Source: Piezodorus guildinii
Taxonomy: Eukaryota; Arthropoda; Insecta; Hemiptera; Pentatomidae
Length of the DNA stretch: 64,000 nt
Assembly (NCBI GenBank): GCA_023052935.1
Contig: CM041294.1
Location: 88,458,616 to 88,522,615 of the forward strand
Direction of reading: 5' to 3'
Shown: positions 21,650 through 31,674 of the stretch, one piece after another
Layout of the letters: each line of letters opens with the position of its first letter
Position numbering within the stretch: the first letter of the stretch is position 1
Notes under the pieces: model-generated
The model's database searches: none
What the model saw: only the letters and a program-made list of their open reading frames with translations
What the model was told of the DNA's origin: nothing
Made by a program: the position numbers and the translations under genes

Positions 21650-22871
21650 AGAAATAAAGGGGCAGTTCTAAAGCATATTCATAGACGTCCGAATTTCCAT
21701 GATACAAATGGCAGGTCCATCAAAAAAAAAAATATGCTATGTGTACCACCTACTCATACAGTGTACAGTCACATTCAGATCACGATGACATTATTCAAGA
21801 TGATATATCTCTAGGAGGTGATGATATTTTACAATTAAATGAAATAATAATAAATAAAACATACATTCTCAACTTCTCCTTCCAACAAAATTGTGAACTG
21901 TGCTTTGTAGTATGCCATCCTCTCCAGTTCGGGCAGTCAGGGAGGGCTTCCTGAGGGCCAATTCGAGGCAGGAATGTTCTTTTGCGGCCACTGCTGAGTT
22001 AACTTGGCCTTGTGAACTTGAGTGGAATCCAACTGGAAAACCCAATGACTTCCAGCAAACAGTTTGATTTAGAGGCTTAACAAAAGCTTCCAAAATATCG
22101 TCCTGATAGTTTTTAGCAGCTGTTTTAACTCCTTTTCCACAAAAATGGGAGCTTTGTAATGCCATCAAGGCAAACTACCCAACAATCCAAAGGAAGAGTG
22201 ATGATCTCTTTCCACTTTTCCAATGTCTTCATTGGCTACTTTACACACGACTATTCAGCTATTAAATTTTTCTTTAATTGTAAATATTTAAAAAAAAAAA
22301 TCAAAAAGACCATTTGTGTTACGGCCAAGCAGCACTTTGCATCTATCCACTCTAATCTATTTTAGGAAAGTGATTAGGCTTTGTTCTGTCATTCTTCGAA
22401 ATACTCCAATCCTAAGGTTACTTTTTACTATAGGAAACATTGATCTGACGGAGATTCCCATTTCCCGATTCATGATTTGTTTTTTTCGAATGGGATTTTT
22501 CCTGATTTGAGCAGCCACAGATCTCACTGTACTTGTCGTTCTGACAGTGCGGGAATGGCCCGGTCGAGATCTGTCACATACAGATAAGGTCTCATTATCT
22601 CTATTAATAGTGGTACAGGAACATACGGCTCTTATCTAAAGAGTTGAAAATCGCTGAACTATATTGTATTTACGAAATTAGTGTAAAGAGATCACATATA
22701 TTCGGTTTTCTTTATCACCCAACTGAGAGAGAAAAAAAATACAAACTAATTGGGATTATTACCCTGACATATAAAGGAAATAATCTGATAGAGGTAAGGG
22801 TTGTCTAAATAATACCCAAGGATGTAAACGAAGTTGGACTTTTGTTACAGAATATATGGCAGAACTAGGTA
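21650..22871 (-). mobile_element. Tc1/mariner element, decayed (same family as 61112-62420)
   Basis: The minus strand has the transposase C-terminal piece (21869-22168, with YQDDILEAFVKPLN) and N-terminal scraps up to about 22600 (DLDRAIPALSER). The end at 22847-22871 contains TGGCAGAACTAGG, matching the terminal repeat of the copy at 61112-62420. The left terminus is not recognisable. Many frameshifts; a dead copy. Confidence 0.65.
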
Positions 22872-23074
22872 CATTACGGGGACTCCAGAACCGTGTTCAT
22901 GATTCATAGTTCATGTCATAAAACGGATGGGAAACTTACACCAATATCTTGACACTAGCATGACTGCCATTGTAATGTTCTGTTGTTTTCGGGTAAAGTA
23001 CCACTAATAAGCATTTATAATCTAATATCCGATAGTAACATATTGCAGAACATTCATGGAGATAAGACACACTT

Positions 23075-23161
23075 CTTTATTCCCCTTATCAGTTCTAATA
23101 TAAAAAAAAATTAAGTTGTTTTGGCTTCAATCAATAGTCCATGGGAGAGATTGTGGTAAAG
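23075..23161 (+). promoter_or_regulatory. Gene C core promoter with GATA-type site
   Basis: CTTATCAGT at 23085-23093 followed by TATAAAAAA at 23099, with the ATG at 23162. Order and spacing resemble the gene B promoter, although the surrounding sequence has diverged. Confidence 0.65.
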
Positions 23162-23191
23162 ATGGAAGTATATGGATTGCTGATATTCGTT
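23162..23191 (+). CDS. Gene C exon 1: signal peptide
   Basis: ATG opens MEVYGLLIFV with GTAAGT following at 23192 (phase 0). At the position of gene B's first ATG this copy has GTA, so translation probably starts at the second ATG of the B exon. I pair it with the exon at 42195 because the two B exons are accounted for, and because A and C large exons use the identical acceptor and phase. The intron would be 19,003 bp and holds most of the transposons of the window, including an intact Jockey element. An unrecognised extra exon in between cannot be excluded. Confidence 0.65.
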
Positions 23192-23229
23192 GTAAGTTCT
23201 TAAATATTCACATTAATTGAATATATATA

Positions 23230-24470
23230 TAATGTATTTCAGTGATTTTCAACACTTTAGGTATGAGCCATATGTTCCTGTAGCGCACTGTTAATAGGTA
23301 TAATAAGGTTTATTTCTGACTGTCAGTAAAATAAGTTTTTTAAGGTCTATTATGTTCAGCCAATAAAAATGTACTATGTTTTGGCATCGTTTCGAGGATT
23401 TATCATCCACATATTTATATCCTAACGGTGAAAAATAAAATATATAAGGATACATATGATGGTAACATTTTGTACAATTAAAATATACCTAATTGAATAT
23501 GGGTGTGAATATATGAGACGTAGAGTCAATAGAAGGTACTAAAAGACATTTTTTTCGAAATTGATATTTTGATATATTTGTATACTAGTGATTTAGTTTT
23601 ATCTGAATCCGTCATCAAATTTTATTTAAAACATTGATATCCTTTAAAAACGGTATTTTTAAGTTTTATTTCATATCGAAAGGTGCTAAATCCACATTTC
23701 ATTTCATTCCAAAATATACTAAATCCACATTTCATTTCATATCAAAAGCTACTAAAAACATTTCCTTCCAAAACGTACTATATCCTCGGTAAACCGATAT
23801 AACCTATCCTTTCATTTCCTTCCAAAAGGTACTATATATCTTATTATACATCTGAAGCACTTATCCCCGTAGTATATCACCATTAATTTATTGTTTTTTT
23901 TCATTTTGTGCATTTTTATTGGTTCATTTAGCTCATGTTAAATCACTACAATTATTTTGATCACTAGTTTTAACCTAATAATCAGTTTTTAGGCTGTTTT
24001 AAAAAACTTATTTGCGTCCCTTCGGTTCTCGTAGGTTCTCAATTAAATTAAGTTTTATCATATTACTTCTTGCAGTCACATAAATTAGATATAAAAAATT
24101 TCAGAAACTCAAATTTTAATAGAATAATGGTATTTTATCCAGCGAAAAATGGTTGGTATCAGAATTCCGAGATCTTGCTAAGTATGGGAAGAAAAACCGT
24201 GCATGTGAAACATGTAAAATAAAATCTTAAAGTTATTTATTTATCAGTCTATATAGCTAAATATTATTTACACGTAATTAAAAATATTAATACATTTGTC
24301 AAATTTACAGAAAGAATAAGTAAAAGTTCAAAACCAATTTCATAATTACATACTTTCTTATTATAGTGCCAAAAATAAATAAAATGTCCTTTCAATATAC
24401 GCTTTCTTTATGTAGAATAAACAGTTAATGTAAATCGTCCAGACCTTTCGGCTCAACATTTTTGATTTTT
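23230..24470. other. Intron of gene C, mostly unannotated
   Basis: AT-rich. Around 23685-23840 lies a degenerate minisatellite with units of about 32 bp built on ACTAAATCCACATTTCATTT. Nothing else recognised. Confidence 0.45.
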
Positions 24471-24474
24471 ATGA

Positions 24475-25445
24475 CTTTACTTTCATTTACTTATATATGA
24501 AATATATAGTAAGGGAAAGTGTTGCGATCGTGAAATTTTAGAATTCCAGTTTTCAACGGAAATACACGTTTTAGGGTATCCTGAGTCCAAATGATCAAGT
24601 CCCGCAAAAAGGTCTGCGTGTGTGTCCGTATGTAGTAGGTCAAGCGCAAAAACTGTGTGTGTGTGTGTGGTAATTCTCGGGCGAAAACGAAAAGTCTTAT
24701 AAAACTTAAATTTCATATTTAAGACCGCTATACGCCTGAGATGTTACAGCAATCTTTTCCTTAAAATCGGCTGACAGGAAGTCCTACTTTATCCTATGCA
24801 TTTTGCAAGTTTTTACGATTTTTTCCAAAACGGCGCTAACGATTTTGATTAAACTCGCTATATCGATGTAAAATTTAAGGGACTTTAATATCATGTAAGT
24901 TGCATTCTGTTTCAGTCTAACATGGCTTAAATGCGGATATTTTAAATTTTCTTTCTCTAAAGTAACTTTAATTTTGTAGATTTTAAAAAAAATGGGCAAA
25001 CCATCTTGTTAGAATTGATAAACAACAGCTAAATATGCAAGTTGAGGGAATTTCATAAACAACTAAAGGAGAAAAGTGCAAACATATTTTATAATTCAAT
25101 TTATGTGTTTTTGAAGTAGTTTAGATGTATAATATACCGTTGGATAGCTAAAGAGTTTTGAAAAAATATTATCTAATAGACGGAATTGTAAAGGTTAATG
25201 GGCATCTCCTCTGGTAGCTCAGTTGGTAGAGCGGTGGACTGTAGTTGGTAATGAAAGGTTAATGGAGAGTCATGTTAAGCCGATGAAACTGACTGATTGT
25301 TGTTGATAGAAATATAATACAATAGATTATTTAATAAAACACATGTTTCTATTGGAATTTAATATAATTAATTCTTTAACAATTTATTTTTATCTCTAAA
25401 TGTATTTAAAAAATCTTAAATTGACTTTAACAACGGAGATAAGTG
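24475..25445 (-). repeat. Rep1 copy, near full length, with tRNA-fragment insertion
   Basis: Minus-strand Rep1 from the TTTACTTTCATTTACTTATA terminus to the AGATAAGTGAAAGTCGTGTG end near 25450. A GT-rich microsatellite lies at about 24650-24668. A 52-bp insert at 25202-25253 is described separately. Confidence 0.82.
25202..25253 (+). repeat. Retroposed tRNA-Tyr 5' half with target duplication
   Basis: Bases 25207-25244 match the 5' half of a tRNA-Tyr: D-arm TAGCTCAGTTGGTAGAGC, then anticodon-stem bases ending in the anticodon-like GTA. Nothing of the 3' half (T-arm, B box) follows. The insert is flanked by perfect 12-bp repeats AAAGGTTAATGG at 25190-25201 and 25254-25265, as expected for a retroposed insertion into Rep1. 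Not a functional tRNA gene. Confidence 0.75.
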
Positions 25446-25605
25446 AAAGTCGTGTGTTTGACGAACCTGATTTATTACTAGTTGTTCTCTGTCTTTTTCT
25501 GAATATAAAATCTTAGATAAAATATTGTTCTGGCAATTTATTTTAGTTGTACAGCCTTTTAAGTCAGCTTCGCCTCTGAAAGCATGTGTTGGGAAAATAT
25601 TTTTA

Positions 25606-25656
25606 ATTCTTCTAATTTTGTGGATAACAAATAAAAACAAACACTGAGGTAAGGAT
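25606..25656. repeat. Target-site duplication of the intact Jockey element, left copy
   Basis: Identical over 51 bp to 30331-30381. The sequence starts ATTCTTCTAATTTTGTGG and ends GAGGTAAGGAT. Confidence 0.92.
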
Positions 25657-25959
25657 ATTCACAAACAGCTGATGCGCTCGATGATAACAGTCATACGTTA
25701 CTTCGTCTTTCAGATTTTTGCTCTTTTCAGTAGGAATTCGCTTGAGTTCAGTCTGGAAAACATCACTAGACTTCAAGAAAACCACAGCAGTGAATATTGG
25801 AGAAATATCGGTAAGCAAAGTTATAATTTACTTTGGAGAATCGCGAAAAGTGATTCTCCAACTCGGCAAGCTCGGGCTTGCTTTTCTTTAACTTATCTTT
25901 CGTTTATTATCTTCCCTTCTCATTCTCATCTCATTATTTATTTATTATTTATTATTTTT

Positions 25960-26017
<58 letters not shown>

Positions 26018-26019
26018 CA

Positions 26020-27336
26020 ATGAGATATTTTCATCAAGTTATGTCCTCAAAAGCTACAAGTAAAAGATCTAGATCTGCAGGTTCAAACTCGTCTCCTACA
26101 AAACAGAGACCTCGCCGTGAAAATAATAAAAAAATGATTCCACCAGCGACCGCTTCAGCTACCTCTTTAGGATCTGAACCACAGCCTAGCACATCATCAC
26201 AAGGATTAACTGATGAATCGCCGTTTTTTACACCGAACCCATTTCAGATCCTCCAAAATCAAAATGAAAAAGAAACCATGGAATCTTCTCCTATACCCAG
26301 AGAACCACTACCTCCACCAATTTTTGTTAAAAATATTAAACATTTTCAACTACTTTGTGCGCATTTAAACAAATTAACCGATCCTAATAGTTATTCTTGT
26401 ATAAGTAGAACCAGTGATACTAAAATATCCCCGACTACCGCCGAAAGCTACAGAAAAATAGTGAAATATCTGACTGAGACCAAAGCTGATTTTCATACCT
26501 ATCAGTTGCGCCAGGAGAGAGCTTTAAGGGTTGTAATTAGAAACCTACACCCTTCAACACCAGCTACAGCTATCAAAGAAGAACTGACGGAGATAGGCTA
26601 TAAAGTGCGGCAAGTCACCAATGTCCTAAAAGATAAAATTCCACTGCCTCTATTCTTCGTGGACTTGGAACCATCAGCAGGAGTTGAACAAATTTACGAC
26701 CTCAATAAGTTGTACTATACTAGAGTAAGAGTTGAGAAACCTTACACTAAGAAAGAAATAGTTCAGTGCCATAATTGTCAGGCATATGGTCATACGAGAA
26801 CTTACTGCCACCACACACCACGCTGTGTGAAATGCGGTGAGCAACATAAATCAGAAGAATGTACACGATTAAGATCAACACCCGCGGTATGTGCTCTGTG
26901 CCTCGAGGACCACCCGGCTAACTACAAGGGATGTCAAATCTACAAGAACCTCAAAAGCAGATACCAAAAACCTCAGAATCTGGATGAAACAGCTGAACCG
27001 ATCAGAAGCAGAAGACAACCTTCAAAAACAATTGATTCCAATGTGACATTTGCCCATCTACTTGGAGGTGGGAACCAGAACAAAGAGGCCCTCCCGGAAC
27101 AACGCATACTTCAAAATCCTGATCCCCTTCCACAACCACCTATTCCTCAAAATTTACCCAACCCTCAAAAACCTCATCCGCATCAAATCTCTCATATTCC
27201 TCCTCCATCAAATGTCACAGACCTTACAAGTTTGATGACATCCTTCATCACTGATATCAAATCCCTTGTTATGCCGCTAATATCACTACTTACTAATCTC
27301 GTATCAAATTTAATCCCTTCCTTAAAAAATCCTTAA
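26020..27336 (+). CDS. Jockey ORF1: gag-like RNA-binding protein
   Basis: 438 residues. Residues 1-100 are basic and proline/serine-rich. Residues about 168-235 fit the PRE_C2HC domain found before zinc knuckles in Jockey-type ORF1 (LRVVIRNLHPSTPATAIKEE onward). Three CCHC knuckles follow: C250/C253/H258/C263, C269/C272/H276/C281 and C291/C294/H298/C305. The C-terminus is proline-rich, then hydrophobic. By family analogy it coats element RNA and directs the ribonucleoprotein. The ATG follows the T tract directly; the next in-frame ATG is at 26041. The stop TAA abuts the ORF2 ATG. Confidence 0.93.
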   Translation: MRYFHQVMSSKATSKRSRSAGSNSSPTKQRPRRENNKKMIPPATASATSLGSEPQPSTSSQGLTDESPFFTPNPFQILQNQNEKETMESSPIPREPLPPPIFVKNIKHFQLLCAHLNKLTDPNSYSCISRTSDTKISPTTAESYRKIVKYLTETKADFHTYQLRQERALRVVIRNLHPSTPATAIKEELTEIGYKVRQVTNVLKDKIPLPLFFVDLEPSAGVEQIYDLNKLYYTRVRVEKPYTKKEIVQCHNCQAYGHTRTYCHHTPRCVKCGEQHKSEECTRLRSTPAVCALCLEDHPANYKGCQIYKNLKSRYQKPQNLDETAEPIRSRRQPSKTIDSNVTFAHLLGGGNQNKEALPEQRILQNPDPLPQPPIPQNLPNPQKPHPHQISHIPPPSNVTDLTSLMTSFITDIKSLVMPLISLLTNLVSNLIPSLKNP

Positions 27337-30021
27337 ATGACTACACCTAACTCCTTATCCATTCTCCTTTGGAATGCGAATGGTGTTAGAAATCACACTG
27401 ACGAACTTACAGCTTTATTGCAAGACAAAAACGTTGATGTAGCACTTATTACTGAAACTAGACTAACCACTAAACAGTTCTTTAAAATACCTCAATACGT
27501 AACATACCGTACGGACCACCCAGACGGAAAAGCCCATGCCGGTACTGCTGTCATTGTGCACCAGTCCCTCTCCCACCATATACTCCCAGTTCCCTCCTAT
27601 GATTTCCTACAATGCACCGCCATAGTAATCAATACTTTTTCTTTTCCGATCACACTCGTATCAGCGTACTGCCCTCCTAAACATTCCATCTCCAACATTC
27701 TATTCGAATCCTTCCTCAATTCCTTAGGAAACCACTTCATTCTGGGTGCAGACATGAATGCTAAGAACCAACAATGGGGTTGCAGATCCACGAATTGTCG
27801 TGGGCGGAATTTACAGTCTGCACTCAGCTCTAGACGTTTCAACCTCCTGCCTCCTGACTCCCCTACCTACTGGCCAACTGATCCTAACCGTAATCCTGAC
27901 ATCCTTGACTTCTTCATTCACAGCGGATTAGGCTCCCTAAACATGTCGGTGACTCGCCTTGATGAACTGTCCTCTGACCATAGTCCATTGCTCCTTAAAG
28001 TATCCCTAATTCCTATTCCTAAACCCACCCCACCGTCATTTATCAGAGGGCCAGTAAACTGGGACCTTTTTCGCCAAATCCTGACCAGTGATATTGACCT
28101 CAGAGTGAAACTCAAAACTCCAGATGACCTTGACGATGCTGTAAACTCCTTCACCATCGCTATTCAACAAGCTGTTTGGACTGCCTCCTCTCCCAAGCAC
28201 TCCCAGATAAGTCATAACCAAAATCATTTACCACAACACCTCATAGACCTCATCCGCACCAAACGCCGATCCAGATCCTTATGGCAACGCACCCGTCACC
28301 CAGAGGATCGCCGCTCCTATAACTTTTTTTGTAGAAAATTAAAGCGGGAGTTGGCGATCTTCCGTTCCCAATCCTATAATACCTACCTCTCCTCTCTCTC
28401 GACTCGTGACAATTCCCTGTGGAATGTCACGAAGAGAATCCTAAAATCCCACCATATTTCCCATCCCCTCCGTCGTAGTAATGGTTCCTGGGCTGCGTCT
28501 GATGAAGACAAAGCCGAGGAACTTGCCAAATACGTTTCCGAAGTCTTCACACCTCATCCAGAATCCCATCCAAACCACACTGCAGTAGTGGAAGAGTTCC
28601 TTCAGTCCCCAATTCCGCTTTCATTACCTCCTAAAGCAGTCAATCCCTCTGAGGTCAAATATCTTCTCCGAAAACTTGCACTCCGTAAATCTCCTGGATA
28701 CGATCTCCTCACTCCTCAGATTCTCAGACAGCTTCCATCTAAAGCCGTTATATTTCTTACATATATTTACAACTCCATTTTACGCACTACTCATTTTCCT
28801 CTCTTATGGAAACATTCCACAATAATTCTCTTCCTAAAACCAGGTAAACCTCCTAACACTACGACATCATATAGACCTATCAGCCTACTCCCAATCCTTT
28901 CAAAAATCTTTGAAAAAATCCTCCTCAAACGAATATTACCTTTATTAGAATCCCACACTATTCCTTCCCATCAGTTTGGATTCCGTTCCCAACACTCAAC
29001 CGTTCAGCAAGGGCTCCGAGTCGTTGACCATATTTCCTCTGCCCTTGAGAACAAGGAGTACTGCTCGGGTGCATTTCTGGACATAACGCAAGCATTTGAC
29101 CGGGTGTGGCACCCGGGATTACTCTTTAAGCTCAAAAACCATTTACCCCAATCCTTATACCTAGTCCTCCGATCCTATCTATCAAACCGCTCCTTCCGAG
29201 TTCGTTGTGGTGCAGAATATTCCAATTTTTATCCAGTCGAATCCGGTGTTCCTCAGGGCAGTGTCCTTGGTCCTATCCTCTACAATATATACACGGCTGA
29301 TATTCCTCTTTGCCCTAATACCTTCCTAGCAACGTACGCTGATGACACAGCTATCCTATCCTCTCACTTAGATCCCGAAATTGCATCTACAGGCCTCCAA
29401 ACGCACCTTTCTCAAATTGAAGACTGGTGTAACAACTGGAGAATCAAAGTCAATGAATCCAAATCCAGACATGTCACCTTTACCCTTCGAAGACAATCCT
29501 GCCCCCCAGTTCTCTTTAACTCCGTTCCGCTTCCTTTCTCCGACACAGTCCGGTATCTTGGCTTCCTTCTGGACAAAAGACTAACTTGGAACCCGCATAC
29601 TAGACTTAAACGACAAGAACTTAATCGACGATTCGGACAATTATACAGACTACTGAACAGAAATTCTAAATTATCTATCGAGAACAAACTGCTAATATAC
29701 AAGACAGTACTGAAACCTATCTGGACCTACGGACTTGAACTGTGGGGGACAGCCAAATGTTCTAACATCAAACGCATTCAATCCTTCCAATCAAAAGTCC
29801 TCCGAGCAATAGTTAATGCTCCTTATTATGTATCCAACCATACCTTACACCGCGACCTAAATATTCCATTTATTTCAGACCTTATACCAATAAAATTCTC
29901 TAAATTCCATCAGAACCTTATCCATCACCCTAATCCCCTAGCTCAATCCTTATCCAGCTCCACACATCCTTACCATCCTCCTAGAAGGTTGAAACGGCAG
30001 TGGCCTCGAGACCTCTTATAA
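27337..30021 (+). CDS. Jockey ORF2: endonuclease-reverse transcriptase
   Basis: 894 residues, in the same frame as ORF1 and beginning on the base after its stop. The APE-type endonuclease occupies about 8-225, with N13/N15 (WNANG), E40 (TETRL), D139/N141 (GADMNAKN) and S213-D214-H215. The reverse transcriptase spans about 450-730, with D582 (FLDITQAFD), GVPQGSVLGPILYN and Y667-A-D-D670. The thumb and Jockey-type C-terminus (PIWTYGLELWGTA, SFQSKVLRAIVNAPYYV) finish with PRRLKRQWPRDLL. No RNase H domain. All catalytic residues are present, so activity is plausible. Confidence 0.95.
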   Translation: MTTPNSLSILLWNANGVRNHTDELTALLQDKNVDVALITETRLTTKQFFKIPQYVTYRTDHPDGKAHAGTAVIVHQSLSHHILPVPSYDFLQCTAIVINTFSFPITLVSAYCPPKHSISNILFESFLNSLGNHFILGADMNAKNQQWGCRSTNCRGRNLQSALSSRRFNLLPPDSPTYWPTDPNRNPDILDFFIHSGLGSLNMSVTRLDELSSDHSPLLLKVSLIPIPKPTPPSFIRGPVNWDLFRQILTSDIDLRVKLKTPDDLDDAVNSFTIAIQQAVWTASSPKHSQISHNQNHLPQHLIDLIRTKRRSRSLWQRTRHPEDRRSYNFFCRKLKRELAIFRSQSYNTYLSSLSTRDNSLWNVTKRILKSHHISHPLRRSNGSWAASDEDKAEELAKYVSEVFTPHPESHPNHTAVVEEFLQSPIPLSLPPKAVNPSEVKYLLRKLALRKSPGYDLLTPQILRQLPSKAVIFLTYIYNSILRTTHFPLLWKHSTIILFLKPGKPPNTTTSYRPISLLPILSKIFEKILLKRILPLLESHTIPSHQFGFRSQHSTVQQGLRVVDHISSALENKEYCSGAFLDITQAFDRVWHPGLLFKLKNHLPQSLYLVLRSYLSNRSFRVRCGAEYSNFYPVESGVPQGSVLGPILYNIYTADIPLCPNTFLATYADDTAILSSHLDPEIASTGLQTHLSQIEDWCNNWRIKVNESKSRHVTFTLRRQSCPPVLFNSVPLPFSDTVRYLGFLLDKRLTWNPHTRLKRQELNRRFGQLYRLLNRNSKLSIENKLLIYKTVLKPIWTYGLELWGTAKCSNIKRIQSFQSKVLRAIVNAPYYVSNHTLHRDLNIPFISDLIPIKFSKFHQNLIHHPNPLAQSLSSSTHPYHPPRRLKRQWPRDLL

Positions 30022-30330
30022 AATGTATATTAGAGTTCTAGCATTGGCTAGATTCTCCACTCACGTGCTGTATGCTTGTGAATTGTATATAGGTATGAGT
30101 GACTTTTGTATATATTTTTATTGATTTTGTTTTGTATATATTTATATTGTATTATTATTTTATAAATTTATTGTTTTGTATATATTTATATTGTATTATT
30201 ATTTTATAAATTTATTGTTTTGTATATATCGTGTGAATGCAGTATGAATGTTGTACTTTATCCCTATTAAAAATGTCCTAAATTGGACAGATTGTAATAT
30301 TGTTCAATAAAGAATTGTTTCTATATAAAA

Positions 30331-30381
30331 ATTCTTCTAATTTTGTGGATAACAAATAAAAACAAACACTGAGGTAAGGAT
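30331..30381. repeat. Target-site duplication of the intact Jockey element, right copy
   Basis: Perfect match to 25606-25656. Confidence 0.92.
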
Positions 30382-30559
30382 TTTCTTTAAATTTTTGGTC
30401 TCTGCAACTCATTAAGTAGTGAAGAAAATGGTTTAAGTAATTCTCGAATAAAAACAAAACTTTCAGCGAGATAAAAGTATATAGAGGAAAAAAGACTCAC
30501 CTTTGACTATTCTTTCTTTTAGCTTAGTCATAGTTTTACTTGCTGTGAAAAATTCTTTC

Positions 30560-30880
30560 TTAAGAACATGCTCCTTCTTTGTACCTATATGAATTTTCAA
30601 AAAATGGCGAAAATTCGTTTGATGTGATGTTTACACGAAAATGTCTCAAAAGGGAACAAGTGAAAAATTATGGAACTAATACAGATTACACATCTTTACG
30701 ATAAGTTTAAGTGAAATAAATTGGTTACTGAGACAAAGCTGTTCTGGAGTTATAAAATTATCTTCGCTCTTAAGAAAAAAATTAAATCCTGTAACTTTAC
30801 ATAGTTCAGAACGAGACAAAAACTAGAGTGGTGGTGTCACATTACACTCTTACACACATTACCTGCCTGAGACTCCACTT
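30560..30880 (+). repeat. Rep2 arm
   Basis: Contains ACGAAAATGTCTCAAAAGGG and CTTGTTCTAGTGTTACTAAT, matching one arm of the foldback at 1525-2098. Adjoins an antisense LINE fragment. Confidence 0.55.
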
Positions 30881-31490
30881 GTTCTAGTGTTACTAATTTG
30901 GTTTGGCTTAAAGTAGGTTGATAAGATGAGGGCAACTCTTGCAAGGCAGTAATGACTTATAAGAGATTTTTCCAGATAATTTGAAATTAAGGAAACGGCG
31001 GAAGCCGTGATTGGACTCCCAAAGTAAAGGAATACTTGGGCTCTTTCAGTATTTTTCTCTCCAATCCCAATGGAACTCAGGCTTATCTGCATCTCACTCG
31101 TCTTCATAAAGTTTATTGAAAGACCAGCCAGCTTCAGCTGCTTCATAATATAAACATCATCCACAAATTCCAGGTCCTCCCAACTTTGGCTTAGGGTCCA
31201 TTTTACTCCCCGCTTTCTTTGATCGAATAACGATGACATCAAGCACGATGTCATATAGGGTAGTAGACAATACGCTCCTTGGCCGTACAACAGAAACTAA
31301 GGAAAACTATCAGACCCTGTCTTGATATGGTCTGATAGTTTTCCTTTTTGTAGAGCCCTGTATTCTAAGTCCCTGTACATCTTCTTGATAATCCTTATGA
31401 TCTTCTTGGGAACTCTACTAGGTATTTTTGTAGGGTACGTCATATGCAATCACAATTTACCGAATCAAAGGCCTTCTCGAAGTTTATGTT
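30880..31490 (-). mobile_element. RTE-like LINE RT fragment, decayed
   Basis: The minus strand reads, with frame breaks, NINFEKAFDSVNCDCI (about 31440-31480), a spacer, then RGVKWTLSQSWEDLEFVDDVYIM at 31140-31215, where a VDD triplet replaces the usual ADD. KLAGLSINFMKTSEM follows. This is the palm region of an RTE-like LINE; the order matches, the catalytic box is degenerate and the copy is dead. Confidence 0.65.
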
Positions 31491-31674
31491 GACAAGGTAA
31501 AGGGAGGACTGCCAGAAAATTCAAAATATCGGAATTTGAGAACTGTGTTAGAAAAATCTCTCTAATTCCGGTAATTTTGCAGATATCGGGCAAAAAAAAA
31601 AATATTATCTCCTGTAGTTTTGCATGTTTCAGAGCGAAACAAAAACTAGGGTTTATGAGAGTACTTACTATATG

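Larger units (their letters stand above)
25657..30330 (+). mobile_element. Full-length, apparently intact Jockey retrotransposon (family J1)
   Basis: A 4.67-kb element between perfect 51-bp target duplications. The 5' UTR (25657-26019) ends in a long T tract (about 25960-26013). ORF1 (26020-27336) and ORF2 (27337-30021) are both uninterrupted. The 3' UTR holds a 37-bp tandem duplication near 30140-30230 and AATAAAG near 30308; the tail is short and A-rich. It lies in sense orientation within the intron of gene C. A second, 5'-truncated copy of the family is at 51721-52521. Perfect duplications and open ORFs suggest a young, possibly active copy. Confidence 0.93.

Noticed and set aside
25606..25656. 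A splice-donor-like GAG-GTAAGG at the right end of the Jockey target duplication, suggesting an exon
   Set aside because: All three frames upstream have stops or no similarity, and the same bases are duplicated on both sides of the LINE. Not enough to call an exon.
26020..30021. Intact ORFs as host genes
   Set aside because: The zinc-knuckle ORF1, EN-RT ORF2 and flanking target duplications define a retrotransposon, not a host locus.
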